A DNA stretch of 64,000 nucleotides from Scylla paramamosain (taxonomy: Eukaryota > Arthropoda > Malacostraca > Decapoda > Portunidae). Of this stretch, positions 1 through 14,955 are shown piece after piece; position 1 is the stretch's first letter; every line of letters starts with the position of its first letter. The DNA is taken from contig NC_087173.1 of the NCBI RefSeq assembly GCF_035594125.1, positions 152,501-216,500 of the forward strand, given 5' to 3'. The notes beneath the pieces are model-generated. The model saw nothing but the letters and a program-made list of their open reading frames with translations. It ran no database searches and had not been told where the DNA came from. The position numbers and the translations under genes were made by a program.

Positions 1-388
1 TAAATTTACATTCTTTAGAAAGACATAGGTTAAGAGGGGACCTGGTAGAAGACTTTAAGTGGCATAAGGGTTATAACAAGGGGATGTAGGCAAAGTTCTT
101 AGGATCAGCAACCTGGGTAGAACAAGAAATAACGGGTTCAAGCTTGAAAAATTTAGGTTTAGGAAGGAGATAAGAAAAAATTGGTTCTCAAATAAAGTGG
201 TAGATGAGTGGAACGGACTCAGTAGTCATGTTGTTAGTGCTAGGACACTAGAGAGCCTCAAGAGAAGATTAGACAGTTTTATGGATGGCGATAATAGATG
301 GAAATAGGTAGGTATATTTCATACAGGGACTGCCACGTGTAAGCCTGGTCGCTTCTTGCAGCTTCCCTTATTTCTTATGTTCTTATGT
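1..388 (+). mobile_element. CR1-type LINE, 3' fragment (unit 1)
   Basis: This is the C-terminal end of ORF2 and the 3' UTR of a CR1-like non-LTR retrotransposon, cut by the window edge. It matches the intact reading frame at 23,338-23,731 almost base for base. One G is missing near position 83 (four G instead of five before ATGTAGGC), which shifts the frame. The 3' end carries two copies of the octamer TTCTTATG (372-387); tandem octamers at the 3' terminus are typical of CR1. A (TA)n tract follows directly, as in the other two direct CR1 copies. Confidence 0.9.
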
Positions 389-394
389 GAAAAA

Positions 395-3277
<2,883 letters not shown>

Positions 3278-3979
3278 TTAATTTATTCAAGGGAAATTTA
3301 AAATTCCCCTTGATTTTTTTTTTCTACGATTGTTTTTTGTTTTGCTTTCTGTTTTGTTGTCTTTATATTCTCGTGTAGTGTAGCTTTCTGTTTGTTTATT
3401 TTTTCATACCACTTTTCCTTGCCTTATTTATATTAATTATTTGTCATTACTCTTTTATTTTCTCTTTAATTTCCCGTTTCCCTTTTCATTGTTTTTCCTT
3501 AATCATATTCCCCATTTATGAATTTCCCTTCTTCCGTTTCCACTATTCACTATGTTATTATGTATTTCTGTTGGCTTGCATATTGAAATTACCTTTTCCT
3601 TATCATTTACTTTTCATTAATCATCTTTTTTAATCGATTCTTCCCATTCACTTTTTTTTTTTTTTTTTTTTTACACTGACTCCACGTGTTCTTCCAAAGA
3701 AGACAACATTTTCTGTTTCGTTACCAGCACTTTTGATAGTAATTAATGTAAACATTCCACTACCTACAAGTACAATGAAATTAGGGCCTGGTGTGGATTT
3801 TGACGCAGCGGTGATGAAGGTGGTGGTGGTGGTGGTTGTACTGTTAAGTTTGATTTACGAGTAAGTCTTATCGTTCCGCTCATTCCCTCGGCTGATGCCT
3901 TTGTTATCGTTGTGGTTGTTGGTGACGCTGTTGTTTTCATTACTATTATATTTTGCTACACACACAAAAAAAAAAAGGT

Positions 3980-4147
3980 ATTATTATTATTATTAGTAGT
4001 AGTAGTAGTAATAGTAGTAGTAGTAGTAGTAGTAGTAGTACTAGTAGTAGTTGTAGTACTATTAGTAGTAGTAGTACTAGCAGTAGTAGTAGTAGGTGAA
4101 CTATCAGTAGTATTTGCTCTTGTTCATCTTGTTCTTGTTCTTTTTAG

Positions 4148-4188
<41 letters not shown>

Positions 4189-4205
4189 GTACTACTACTA
4201 CTACT
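3980..4205. repeat. TTA/TAG then TAC trinucleotide tracts
   Basis: An interrupted (TAG)n run from about 3,980 to 4,094 and a (TAC)n run from about 4,147 to 4,204 are near-reverse complements separated by about 50 bp. The same pair recurs at 24,676-24,936 and 49,838-50,040 with different unit numbers. Confidence 0.95.
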
Positions 4206-4273
4206 TTTGCTGTAGCTATTGAAGTTGAACATACCAATTTATAGACCAAGATATCCATTGTTGCTAATGATTC

Positions 4274-4274
<1 letters not shown>

Positions 4275-4369
<95 letters not shown>

Positions 4370-4393
4370 TTATTTATTTATTTATTTATTTAT
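4275..4393. repeat. (TA)n followed by (TTTA)n
   Basis: About 45 TA units grading into TTTA units, directly upstream of a LINE C-terminal remnant. The matching tracts in units 2 and 3 are at 25,007-25,142 and 50,120-50,290. Confidence 0.96.
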
Positions 4394-4398
4394 GGTGA

Positions 4399-4521
4399 GT
4401 AAATATTTGGAAAGAATTGCCCTCCAACGTAGTCAGGTCGGATACAATAGAAACATTTAAAAATCGCCTTGATAAATATCTAATATCAAATCCCCGGTTC
4501 TCACTGTTCACCTCCTTATAA
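4399..4521 (+). pseudogene. LINE reverse transcriptase C-terminal remnant
   Basis: The + strand frame from 4,399 to the TAA at 4,519-4,521 reads [12 protein letters not shown], then a [17 protein letters not shown] tail and a stop. This is the conserved C-terminal signature of CR1/L2-like RT proteins (W-N-x-L-P-x-x-V-V ... F-K-x-R-L-D). Everything upstream is TA/TTTA repeat, so only the last 40 codons and perhaps some 3' UTR survive. Copies are at 25,145 and 50,297, and shorter ones at 23,925 and 49,097. Confidence 0.8.
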
Positions 4522-4759
4522 AAATCTTACCGCGGATATTTAGTCTTTCGGTGCGATTACATCTGTCATCTGATGAGGGTATATGTGACTGAGGAAGAAA
4601 AGCAACTAATTCACAACAAAGAAAATGAATCACATTAAAGAGACCTTGGTGATGGCTAGGTTCCTCGGCGACTTGCTGCTGACCCCGTCACAATAATGGT
4701 ATAAGGAATGGAGTCCTTGCCAGGCAACTAACCCATCACTATAGTCACCTAGTAAACAT

Positions 4760-5662
4760 TTTTTTTTTTTTTTATGTAGGAAGGGCACTGGCCAAGGGCA
4801 ACAAAATCAAATAAAAAAAATGCCCACTGAAATGCCAGTCCCATAAAAGGGTCAAAGCAGTGGTCAAAAATTGATGAATAAGTGTCTTCAAACCTCCCTC
4901 TTGAAGGAATTCAAGTCATAGGAAGGTGGAAATACAGAAGCAGCCAGGGAGTTCCAGAGTTTACCAGAGAAAGGGATGAATGATTGAGAATACTGGTTAA
5001 CTCTTGCGTTAGAGAGGTGGACAGAATAGGGGTGAGAGAAAGAAGAAAGTCATGTGCAGCGAGGCCGCGGAAGGAGGGGAGGCATGCAGTTAGCAAGATC
5101 AGAAGAGCAGTTAGCATGAAAATAGCGGTAGAAGACAGCTAGATATGCAACATTGCGGCGGTGAGAGAGAGGCTGAAGACAGTCAGTTAGAGGAGAGGAG
5201 TTGATGAGACGAAAAGTTTTTGATTCCACCCTGTCTAGAAGAGCAGTATGAGTGGAACCCCCCCAGTCATGTGAAGCATACTCCATACATGGACGGGTAA
5301 GGCCCTTGTACACAGTTAGCAGCTGGAGGGGTGAGAAAAACTGGCGGAGACGTCTCAGAACACCTAACTTCATAGATGCTGTTTTAGCTAGAGATGAGAT
5401 GTGAAGTTTCCAGTTCAGATTATAAGTAAAGGACAGACCGAGGATGTTCAGTGTAGAAGCGGGAGACAGTTGAATGTCATTGAAGAAGAGGGGATAGTTG
5501 TCTGGAAGTTCGTGTCGAGTTGATAGATGGAGGAATTGAGTTTTTGAGGCAATGAAGAATACCAAGTTTGCTCTGCCCCAATCAGAAATTTTAGAAAGAT
5601 CAGAAGTCAGGCGTTCTGTGGCTTCCCTGCGTGATATGTTTACCTCCTGAAGGGTTGGACGT
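4760..5662 (-). mobile_element. LINE A copy 2, 5'-truncated to about 0.9 kb
   Basis: Poly(T) at 4,760-4,773, then the LINE A 3' UTR and the last part of the RT C-terminal region. The frame is readable at 5,050-5,667 ([29 protein letters not shown]), then shifts. The two paralogous positions are empty: units 2 and 3 read AAACATGTATCCCACTCAG at 25,500 and 50,631. The insertion therefore lies between AAACAT and CCCACTCAG, with loss of about 3-4 bp and no clear target-site duplication. It arose after the units duplicated, or was lost precisely in both others (less likely). Confidence 0.92.
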
Positions 5663-6375
5663 CCCACTCAGTCATATTTAAGGAAGAGTAAACGTCTCAT
5701 CTGATATCAATAATAAAAATAGGACCGTATGTAGACTAGATGTGATAGAAGTAAAAATCATCTCTTAATTACTTTCCTCTCAAATTACGTTTTTTTTTTT
5801 TTTTTTTTTTATGGAAATGTTATTTCCCTTTTCCTGCCAGCTTCTCTAGGATCGATGGGAGCGTGGATGGGGAGGAGACTTCTGTGCTATCTTGTCTTTC
5901 ACCTTTTTATATCCTACATGAGTCTGCTCCCGGGAATTAGGTATTGTAGTTGTACGGTGATAAATAATATTTCAGTGCGACCTTTGCAATGTCTTCATAT
6001 ATTTATGAAAGCTTTTGTTACTGTGGAGTTTGGTTGAAATATTATTATTATTTTTTTTTTTTTATAGAGATTTTTTCGTTGTATTTGTCCAGCACATTTT
6101 TTTATGTACTAAAAAAGAAAGAGATAATTTAAATCCTGAACTTTAATTTCATTTGCATAAAGAAGTTTAAATTAGAGAGTGAAATGAAGAAGGACTCCTT
6201 AACGTGTGGGAAGTGCCTGCCAACCTACTATGGAGGGTGTGCTGCGCAAATCATGATTGTATAGGAGCGTGATGTAACCTGTTCACACTGATACCACTTA
6301 CAGACAAGCCTTCAAGTACCTTGGTGTTTCGTAGTTGTGGTTTAAATAATGTTTTGACTTGTTTAGGTAATCATC

Positions 6376-6461
<86 letters not shown>
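6376..6461. repeat. (GA)n microsatellite
   Basis: About 43 GA units, followed by GGCAGGAAGGC and AAGC-rich tetranucleotide repeats. The same site has a GA tract at 9,313 and 51,346 but none in unit 2 (about 26,180), where the flanks are joined directly. Confidence 0.98.
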
Positions 6462-6463
<2 letters not shown>

Positions 6464-6539
6464 GACAGGTAGGCAGGAAGGCGGACGGTCAAACAAATAG
6501 GCAGGGAGGCAAGCAAGCAAACAAGCAAGGAAGGAGGCA

Positions 6540-6891
6540 GTGATAATAGAGTAGCAGACAGACAAACAGACACATTAAGATACACAGAATTGCACCTAAG
6601 CTGGGGACAGAGACTCCCAAGCAATCACGCACCCACCCACACAAGACAGACAGAAGGTCAAAGATATACTGATATACGTACTGTCATACATTCTTCAACT
6701 GTTCGGTCAATATGCAGACGCTACACGAACTTACATATTTTACTGTGCGTCTCGAAGGAGTAACGCCGGGAGATGACAACGTCCGCCCTTTACTGCTCAG
6801 GGAAGCACAGGGACTGAGTGTGTTGCTGGCTGTTTGTTGGAGTTTCAGGATTCACGAAGGCTGACGAAGAGTTTCAAAAGTAGGAATGTAT

Positions 6892-6892
<1 letters not shown>
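6540..6892. repeat. Block U, copy 1
   Basis: About 350 bp closely matching 39,458-39,819, including GCACCTAAGCTGGGGACAGA and AACGCCGGGAGATGACAACG. Both copies run into a (GA)n tract at the same point. In unit 1 the block directly follows P; in unit 2 it lies far downstream, after T, so unit 1 lacks or has rearranged the intervening sequence. Confidence 0.88.

Positions 6893-6976
<84 letters not shown>
6893..6976. repeat. (GA)n microsatellite
   Basis: About 42 GA units at the right end of block U, equivalent to 39,820-39,916. Confidence 0.98.
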
Positions 6977-6977
<1 letters not shown>

Positions 6978-7071
6978 ACGAACATAAATTCGGAGAGGCT
7001 GAAAAAGAAAGGTTGAAGTAAAAAAAAAAAAAATCAAACGTATAGACAAGTAAATGTACATACATGCTGAC

Positions 7072-7103
<32 letters not shown>

Positions 7104-7479
7104 AGTCATAGCGCCACACACACAAAAAAAAAGCCACAAAATAACAGAAAGAAGTGAAAAAAAGAAAACATTGAAAGACACAAGCCGGAGTGAACAAGTG
7201 ACATCAGGACGAGAATGTAATCTAATATTAGTAGGCGCCTGAAGTTACTCGGAGAATGACATACTTAAAGGCGAGTGAGGAAAGAAAAGAGCAGGGTTTA
7301 ACTTGGAAAAAATTGCGGTAATGAACAAGGAAAATATGAGGAAATAAAGCACTAGAGTGGGAAAATATGTAGCAGATTGAAAGGAAAAAAACAGGAAATT
7401 AAGTGATAAAATTGGGTGATGCCTAGTTGGATAGGTTGCAAGGTTAGTATTCCTGTGAAGGTTATGCATGTCTGTGTGC

Positions 7480-7598
<119 letters not shown>

Positions 7599-7807
7599 GG
7601 GCTCTTGAGGCGAGGGGAGCTTTCAAGAATAAGTGAACGGTAAAAAGAATAAATAGATAAAAAGGGGAAATATTTTTGCTGGGCTCATAAAAGCGTAAAC
7701 ATTTGCGTTGCTTTGATAAAATTGTGTGACCTTCAGGAAAGGGACAGTTTAATATGATAACGAGGAGGAAAGTATTGCTGTGGTGCCCTTGTGCCGTGTT
7801 GGTGAGG

Positions 7808-7810
<3 letters not shown>

Positions 7811-7887
<77 letters not shown>
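7811..7887. repeat. (GA)n microsatellite
   Basis: About 38 GA units. Confidence 0.98.
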
Positions 7888-7890
<3 letters not shown>

Positions 7891-8688
7891 GCGTGAATGA
7901 CGGCAATAACAACAGGTGAGAGATGAGAGGGAACAATTACAACACAAAATTAATGGGCGTGGATATACGAGAGTACATATTGAGCTGAGGAATGAACGTG
8001 GACGAAACCGTAACTCATGAATGATTGAATGAGTGAATGAGTGAATGAATAGAATGTGAAATGAAACTGGGAATAGATGTAGAAAAATGTGATGATACCA
8101 GTAGTAGTTGTAGGAGTATATAGTAGTACTAGTAGAAACAGTGTGGGACCCATATAGTAGTACTAGTAGAAAAAGTGTGGGACCCCATCTGATTATTATT
8201 ATTTTTATTATTATTATTATTAGTAGTAGTAGTAAAAAAGACGGAGAAAAATAGTGAAAGAACGGAAGAGAGAGAAAAAGAGATATAATAGCAATAGTCG
8301 GAAAATAAATCAAAATGTAAAAAAAAACAAAAACAAAAACACTAGAAAAGGATAAAAAAAATAATGAGTAAAATTTATGTTGTTCCAGAAGGTCATCGCC
8401 CACATCATGTCATCGAACATTATTAAGTAAATTCCATTAAAATTCAGGCTTGCGATACCTTAGAAAAGGTCCCAGTTGTCAATGAACGTCCATCCATTAC
8501 TCTTACAATGATTCGCTAGCCTGCGATTCACTGTAATAGCCCTGGACTGCCACTCAGCACCAACTCCCCTCCTCGGCAAGACACCACAGTCGTTATCTCC
8601 TCGTTATCTCTACTTTGCCGTGGAAATCTGCTGAACAATGAGATTGGTGAGACTAAAGTATTGCAAATGATTAGCACTACATATACCA

Positions 8689-8794
<106 letters not shown>

Positions 8795-8844
8795 GAGTTC
8801 CTTGATGAATTGCCATGTTCTCATGACTCTCTACCGCTATTTAT

Positions 8845-9309
8845 TGTTCTTTCATCTTTTTATATCCTGCATGAGTCTGCTCCCGGGAATTAGGTATGGT
8901 AGTTGTACGGTGATAAATAATATTTCAGTGCGACCTTTGTAATATCTTCCTTTATTTATGAAAGCTTTCGTTACTGTGAAGTGTGGCTCGAATATTATTA
9001 TTGTTTTTTTATGTAAATATTTTTCGTTATATTTGTCCAGCACATTTTTGTTATGCGCGAAGAAAGTAAGTGATCATTTAAATCCCGAACTTTAATTTCA
9101 TTTGCATAAAGAAGTTTAAATTAGAGAGTGAAATGAAGAAGGACTCCTTAACGTGTGGGAAGTGCCTGCCAACCTGTGCTGCGCAAATCATGATTGTATA
9201 GGAGCGTGATGTAACCTGTTCACACTGATACCACTTACAGACAAGCCTTCAAGTACCTTGGTATTACGTAGTTGTGATTTAAATAATGTTTTGACATGTT
9301 TAGATAATC

Positions 9310-9389
<80 letters not shown>

Positions 9390-9424
9390 CAGGAAGGCAG
9401 ACGGTCAAAAAAACAGGCAGGGAG

Positions 9425-9457
<33 letters not shown>

Positions 9458-9590
9458 GAGGCAGACAGACTAACGGGCGGGGAAAGAGGTGGATGGACAT
9501 ACAAAAAAGGAAGAAAGAAAGCAGACAGACAAACAGGGTGACAGGGTGACAGGGTGACAGACAGGGTGACTACCACCTTCATATTCTAGA
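8845..9590. repeat. Extra partial copy of block P (3' portion) within unit 1
   Basis: Matches 5,886-6,540, 25,745-26,345 and 50,874-51,590 (for example GAGTCTGCTCCCGGGAATTA and AACGTGTGGGAAGTGCCTGC). It includes its own (GA)n tract at 9,313-9,388 and AAGC repeats at 9,426-9,456. It is a second, internal duplication inside unit 1. Confidence 0.9.
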
Positions 9591-9999
9591 CACACTTTAC
9601 TTTCCCTCCTGGCTTCAGCTCAAGGTTTTCCAAGGTCAGTTGAATTGCTTGTTTTCTCGGACTGATGCTAACGGCGCTAATCCGCGCATGGCTTAGCAGT
9701 GGACTGTCGGCTTTTCTCTCATCCTGGTACACGCGGCGATGGTACCAAGGGAATCATTGTCTTGGCGGAGTGTTAGGGAGGGTGAGGCGAGGCATGGCAG
9801 GGTATCTCTTGACTGGAAACCTTAAGTAAGGTAATCTAAGCGAAGTCGAACTGGAAGGTTTGCAATAAAATTAGTGTTGCTGCTCAAGCTGAAGGAGGAT
9901 TGTTAGGATGTTACTTCTTAGAAAATAGCCTTACTTAGTGAAATATAGTAAAGATGGGTAAAAGAGAGAAGGTGAATTCTACTTGGGAGTGAGATACGC

Positions 10000-10087
<88 letters not shown>

Positions 10088-10760
10088 TCCTTACAGTGAA
10101 AGCTTTAAGTTCAGTGAAATAGCATCATTATTCTTCATTGACACTCTTAAGCTGCAGACGCTAGAAAGAAATCAGTCACAACCCAGAAGACATGATATAG
10201 AAAAGTAGATTCAACTGTTTCCATATTTTCTCTTGAATATAAAGAACAGATAATAGATTGACAATAACGAAACGATTTACTCGTAAGAGGCTTTGCTTGG
10301 GATGAGAGGAGGTTAGGGAGTCCTGTTCTGGAGTGAAGCCGTAAACACTGGTGATGTAGAACTGAAATAAGAATTTGTCTCATCGTTGTCTCGTCAACAG
10401 CATTCAGCAACGTTCCCTTATAAACTTAATGAAATCCCACTCTTGTTTTAATACTAAGTAGGATAAACAGAGTCATAAAGTAGAACCGTGCATCTAAATA
10501 TTTCAAATAAAAGTGTAGTCTCATACATACACAGCTCCGGTTAATGCTCCGCCACCTCGAGCAGCAACCACGCAGATTTACAGATTGCTGGAAAAAAAAA
10601 GAAAAACAAGAAAAAAAAAATTGTGATAGCTGTAGCTTTGTTGTTCCTTCTATAGTGCAGAGCCGCGTGTAGTGACTGTAGTCTCCTGAGTGCCCTAAAG
10701 AGGATCCTAGCTATAAATAATTTGGTAAACTGATGGACATAGTCAAGCAGCTTTTCTCGG

Positions 10761-10764
<4 letters not shown>

Positions 10765-10849
<85 letters not shown>
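10765..10849. repeat. (TG)n microsatellite
   Basis: About 42 uninterrupted TG units. Confidence 0.98.
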
Positions 10850-10851
<2 letters not shown>

Positions 10852-11025
10852 CTGTCTCTCGGTGAGTCATTCCACGTGATGATGGCACCTTCATTAACAA
10901 CCAAAGGTTCATTGACATAAAATATTATTGCAGAGAAACATAAAAATGCTCGCACAGTCTGATGGGGCCGAGTCTTACGACCACAGAATACCTCGAACCT
11001 GCTATTCTTTATATTAATAGTTCTG

Positions 11026-11032
<7 letters not shown>

Positions 11033-11113
<81 letters not shown>
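11033..11113. repeat. (GA)n microsatellite
   Basis: About 40 GA units; further GA tracts lie at 10,003-10,084 and 11,438-11,526. Confidence 0.98.
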
Positions 11114-11114
<1 letters not shown>

Positions 11115-11295
11115 GAAGCTGATATGATAGATCAATTAATACAATTATGAGCATCGGATCCCATGAAGGGCGACTAGAGGGCCAGAAGAGGGTAGGTACT
11201 ACTCACACAAGTCCTTAGCCCTTATGTAGGGGAACTACTGGAGGCTTGGAATAAACTCTACGAAACCAGTTTTACTGCAGTTTTCATTACAACTG

Positions 11296-11367
<72 letters not shown>

Positions 11368-11444
11368 GTAGGTTTCATTACAATCCTTAATAATCAAGGC
11401 ATTTAATAGTCATTCCTATTCTGAGATAAATGATGGTAGAGAGA

Positions 11445-11532
<88 letters not shown>

Positions 11533-11812
11533 AGTAATTGGTCAGGAGAATAACGTACAAATTTTTTCTTTTATAATGCAAAACTTTAAAAATATCATTG
11601 CGTTCATTAACTAACCTGCACTCTTTTCAGTTACACTTTTTGATATAAATTGTTTTTGCTTTGAAGAGAGCAATGGTGATAGAATCTAAGCAGATGCTGT
11701 CATGTTTGTTGTTTTGCTGTTAGATTTTTTTTTCTATATGTATGTATAGTGTCGAAATAGCAAAGGCATCGTAGAAAACACTAACATCTGGAGCTTCATC
11801 ACTGTGTTTCAG

Positions 11813-11903
11813 GGAAAATATGAGTAAATCGTGTGAGTCTTGCCGTGGTAGGAAAGACTGCTTCCTGCGGGACCTTATCAAAAGTGCGTTTGGCACTCGT
11901 TTG
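11813..11903 (+). CDS. Candidate exon 1 (unit 1), unknown protein
   Basis: A 91-bp segment between an acceptor (CACTGTGTTTCAG) and a donor (GTAAGC). An ATG at 11,820 opens 28 codons beginning MSKSCESCRGRKDC and ending in phase 0. Four copies exist in the window (also 29,052, 54,477 and 55,957). The units 2 and 3a copies have a GC donor (GCAAGC). Most differences between copies change the amino acid, so selection on this frame is not supported. It may be a 5' exon, a relic or chance. The protein is not recognised. Confidence 0.25.
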
Positions 11904-12334
11904 GTAAGCTGCGGGACAAAAAAAAAATAGGATGCCTTTGGTAATGCGTATATAGGAATATTATTGCCAGCGAAACACTACCTTGGCTTTGCAGTGAGGC
12001 TTTTGTATTTAGATGACCGCAGGAACTGAAATATGTAGACACAACTATACTGGGCAGGTCCTGTGAAAGGTATCACACTAAATGTATTGCTTCATCCAGA
12101 CGAGTTAGCAGCACAAGCATGAAGGAGGGTCGATCTCACAGGTGTTTGCTTTTGTTGAGATCCTTACCAAGAAGCGGTGACATCCAGAACCAACAGCAAC
12201 TACGATATCTTTGTGGTCTGTGGAGCCTTTGTTGTTGTTGTTGTTTTGTTGTGTAAGACGACGTTATAGGGAACATCCTGTGTCCTCGCAGTAACCACAC
12301 GAAAAGGCAGGTATCTTACTAGGAGTGGTCAGAG

Positions 12335-12383
<49 letters not shown>
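12335..12383. repeat. (GTT)n microsatellite
   Basis: About 16 units; the unit 2, 3a and 3b equivalents are at 29,572-29,634, 55,000-55,020 and 56,475-56,515, with very different lengths. Confidence 0.96.
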
Positions 12384-12388
<5 letters not shown>

Positions 12389-12950
12389 AACCACAAACGG
12401 AGGAAGGTGGATGTGTTGTATTACTGAGCAACAATAAAGAAAGAAGAACAGATGAGTCAGGCCACCTTGGCAGAGATACTCAAAAGGGATTTTCATGTTT
12501 TGTGCCGTGAATACTTTTTATGGCTAGACTGAAGTGGTACTTATTATTTTCTAAGTATATCCTTGCTTGTTTTTAGGTTTGTGCCGCTGAATGTTGGGAA
12601 GCTTTGCATTTAAAATTTTGGTTCTTTTTATTTTCCCTATTTGATCTTGTTATATATGTAATTGTGCTTGTTCGTGTTATTTTGTTGCAACTGTTGTGCA
12701 TATTTAACATTCTTAGCGTTTCAAGTGTGTTCTGTTTTCAGTGTTGTTTTTCATGTATCCATGTGTTTTTGATTGGAGGAATTTGACACGCTTTATTTAT
12801 GACATTTCTTCAGTATTTATTCTTTCCTTTTTTGTTCATGTGTATGTTGTAACTCATGCAGTAAAGGATTTTCGGTGGTTCTGTTCATGGTGCTTCATTT
12901 TTAGCTCTTTTTAGAATAGTCAAGCTGCATCACTGTTTTGATATTTTCAG

Positions 12951-13004
12951 GAAAGGATGGCAGGTGGTGCCGCGGTGAACACTGCCAACACGTGCAGGAG
13001 GAAA
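12951..13004 (+). CDS. Candidate exon 2 (unit 1), 18 codons
   Basis: A 54-bp segment after TGATATTTTCAG and before GTGAGT. It is a multiple of three and open in phase 0 (ERMAGGAAVNTANTCRRK), which joins in frame to candidate exon 1. Copies are at 30,134, 55,615 and 57,011. They differ by only one or two bases, and the unit 3b copy has a weaker donor (GTGCGT). Another frame (KDGRWCRGEHCQHV) is also open, so the frame is not settled. Confidence 0.28.
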
Positions 13005-13988
13005 GTGAGTACCTGCTTCATTACATCATGTGCACTCTGTTTGGAACTCGCTGTTAAACTTTTTTTCCCATGTCAACCGAAACTTGTCACTGTTGCCTGC
13101 CTTTCTCCTGTCAGCTTCCCACGAATCTATGAAGGAAAGAAAGGATGTGCTTCCATGGTATCGTGTCAGTAGTATTATCCATTGAAGGATTAGTTTAAAC
13201 CTTTTTCCAAAGCGTTGTTTTTGTCTCCCATTTTTCTGCCTTCCCAGGGTATATATATGAAAGAAGAAAGAATGTTAGTTTAGTCTATAATGTTCATTGC
13301 AACATCTTACAGGGAAAAGTCCTTTTAGGATTAACCGAATCTTTTTCAAAACTATAATTTTTGTATTTCAGTCTTCGTGTGCTTATTTTAGTGTATGCAT
13401 GGAGAAAAGAAGGATGCGAAATTATATATTTTCTATAATGGTGTCATCTTTTTGTTATAAATATTTACTTGGAGATTCAATTGAAACCTAACAATTAGCT
13501 ATCATTTTTTGCGTTCTTATTTTTTTTTTTTTTTTTGTATATATCTTTTGTATGTACGAATATGTGAGTGAAGAAAGGAAAGATGCAATTACAAAAAAGA
13601 TTTCCACAATAACAAGAATATGCACTTGAGGACTTTTTAGGTAACAAATATCAGATCTTCTAATTTATCCGTTTATTTATCCTTTACTGTGTTTTACCGT
13701 TATGTAGATTAGTAATATTTTGCATGTTATGATAAAGTGTCCTTGGAAACTATTACTGTAACACATTTCATTTAGTGTGAATTTGATTTCCACGTAAAAA
13801 AATATGGATAAATAAATAAATAAAATAAAAATAGAATAAAATAAAAATCTTTCCTTCTATGGAGAACACATATTTACATTTTCTTTGTTCAATGGGGAGT
13901 TTTCAGAACTAGTGGTTGTCACCAGGTGGCAGCACAGACACAAACTCTTCTCTCACATACAAGCAATATTAGATATACCTACAGTGTT

Positions 13989-14069
<81 letters not shown>

Positions 14070-14079
<10 letters not shown>

Positions 14080-14130
14080 TTATTTCTTTTTTTTTTTATG
14101 TAGGAAGGACACTGGCCAAGGGCAACAAAC
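14070..14130 (-). mobile_element. LINE A 3' stub
   Basis: Poly(T) with interruptions (14,070-14,097) followed by about 33 bp of the LINE A 3' end (ATGTAGGAAGGACACTGGCC). It is an extreme 5' truncation and, like copy 1, abuts a (TA)n tract on its poly(T) side. Confidence 0.8.
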
Positions 14131-14729
14131 ATATGAAGATGCAATGGGCTTATATAATATATTTTTCTACGTAATCCCTTCTAAGTGGTAACACAAGGAA
14201 GATGAAACTCTTTTCATGAACAAATGTACATAAATTGATTTTTTAGTGAATCGGCATTTAGATTTATTTGGTCATCTTAAGATTTCCAAATGAATACACT
14301 CTTGATTGGAAACGTCTTAATCTAGACGACAGTAAACATAAAGGCAACATGTCTGTGACAGTCAAAAGTCCAAATTACATAGATCTCCTTCATAGTTTAT
14401 GGAAACGGCAATTTTAATAAAAAAATTGGCAACTCGAGTGTCCTGGCGATAGTAATGCTGTATCTCTAACCAAAACAAACACCTGACTCGGCCGCGCTGG
14501 TTGAACTTAAGAAACACGTTGTCGGACATGAAGTTGAATGTTGCTGCGGTGCCCATCTCCACTACGCCCTAAGCAATGGATTACGGCAGCTGGACACTAC
14601 AGCAGCAGCAGGATCGCCTGAGAGATGTTTGTTTTGGTTCTCGATTACTTTGCCTTGTCGCTCGCTTCGTGAGAAGGATTCTAAAATCCCAGAAAAAAAA
14701 AAAAAAACTAGAGCCGTATATCACGATGC

Positions 14730-14955
14730 TAGATAATATTGAGAGAATGTGGTCAAATTATTATTTTTTTTTTGTGTGTGTGTTAGATTATCGAGTAATC
14801 GAGTAAGTAGGTTGTGTGATTTTTTAATTTTTCCATTGTTCAAATCAATAGTTTTTATACTTGTAATATGATTTATTTAGAAAATGTTAGCAGTTTACTC
14901 GATAATCACACACAAAAAAAAAAAAAATTTGACCACATTCTCTCAATATTATCTA
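14730..14955. repeat. Long inverted repeat (foldback), arms about 62-69 bp
   Basis: The left arm (14,730-14,798, starting TAGATAATATTGAGAGAATG) is the reverse complement of the right arm (14,894-14,955, ending ATTCTCTCAATATTATCTA) apart from small indels in the T/A run and near the GTGTGTG motif. The loop is about 95 bp. Similarity stops sharply at both outer ends, which suggests a foldback element or terminal inverted repeats of a small DNA transposon. No target duplication is evident. Confidence 0.85.

Larger units (their letters stand above)
9591..11716. other. Unique-looking non-coding stretch with microsatellites
   Basis: No supported gene and no match elsewhere in the window. It carries (GA)n at 10,003-10,084, 11,033-11,113 and 11,438-11,526, (TG)n at 10,765-10,849 and (TTA)n at 11,300-11,366. 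Confidence 0.75.

Noticed and set aside
5855..6037. A 60-codon frame repeated at 25,700
   Set aside because: It is preserved only by duplication, lacks a recognisable motif, and is disrupted in the copies at 8,850 and 50,820.
14362..14806. Two opposed short frames with codon-like composition
   Set aside because: They occur only in the unit 1-specific insertion, have no recognisable domain, and have weak splice signals.
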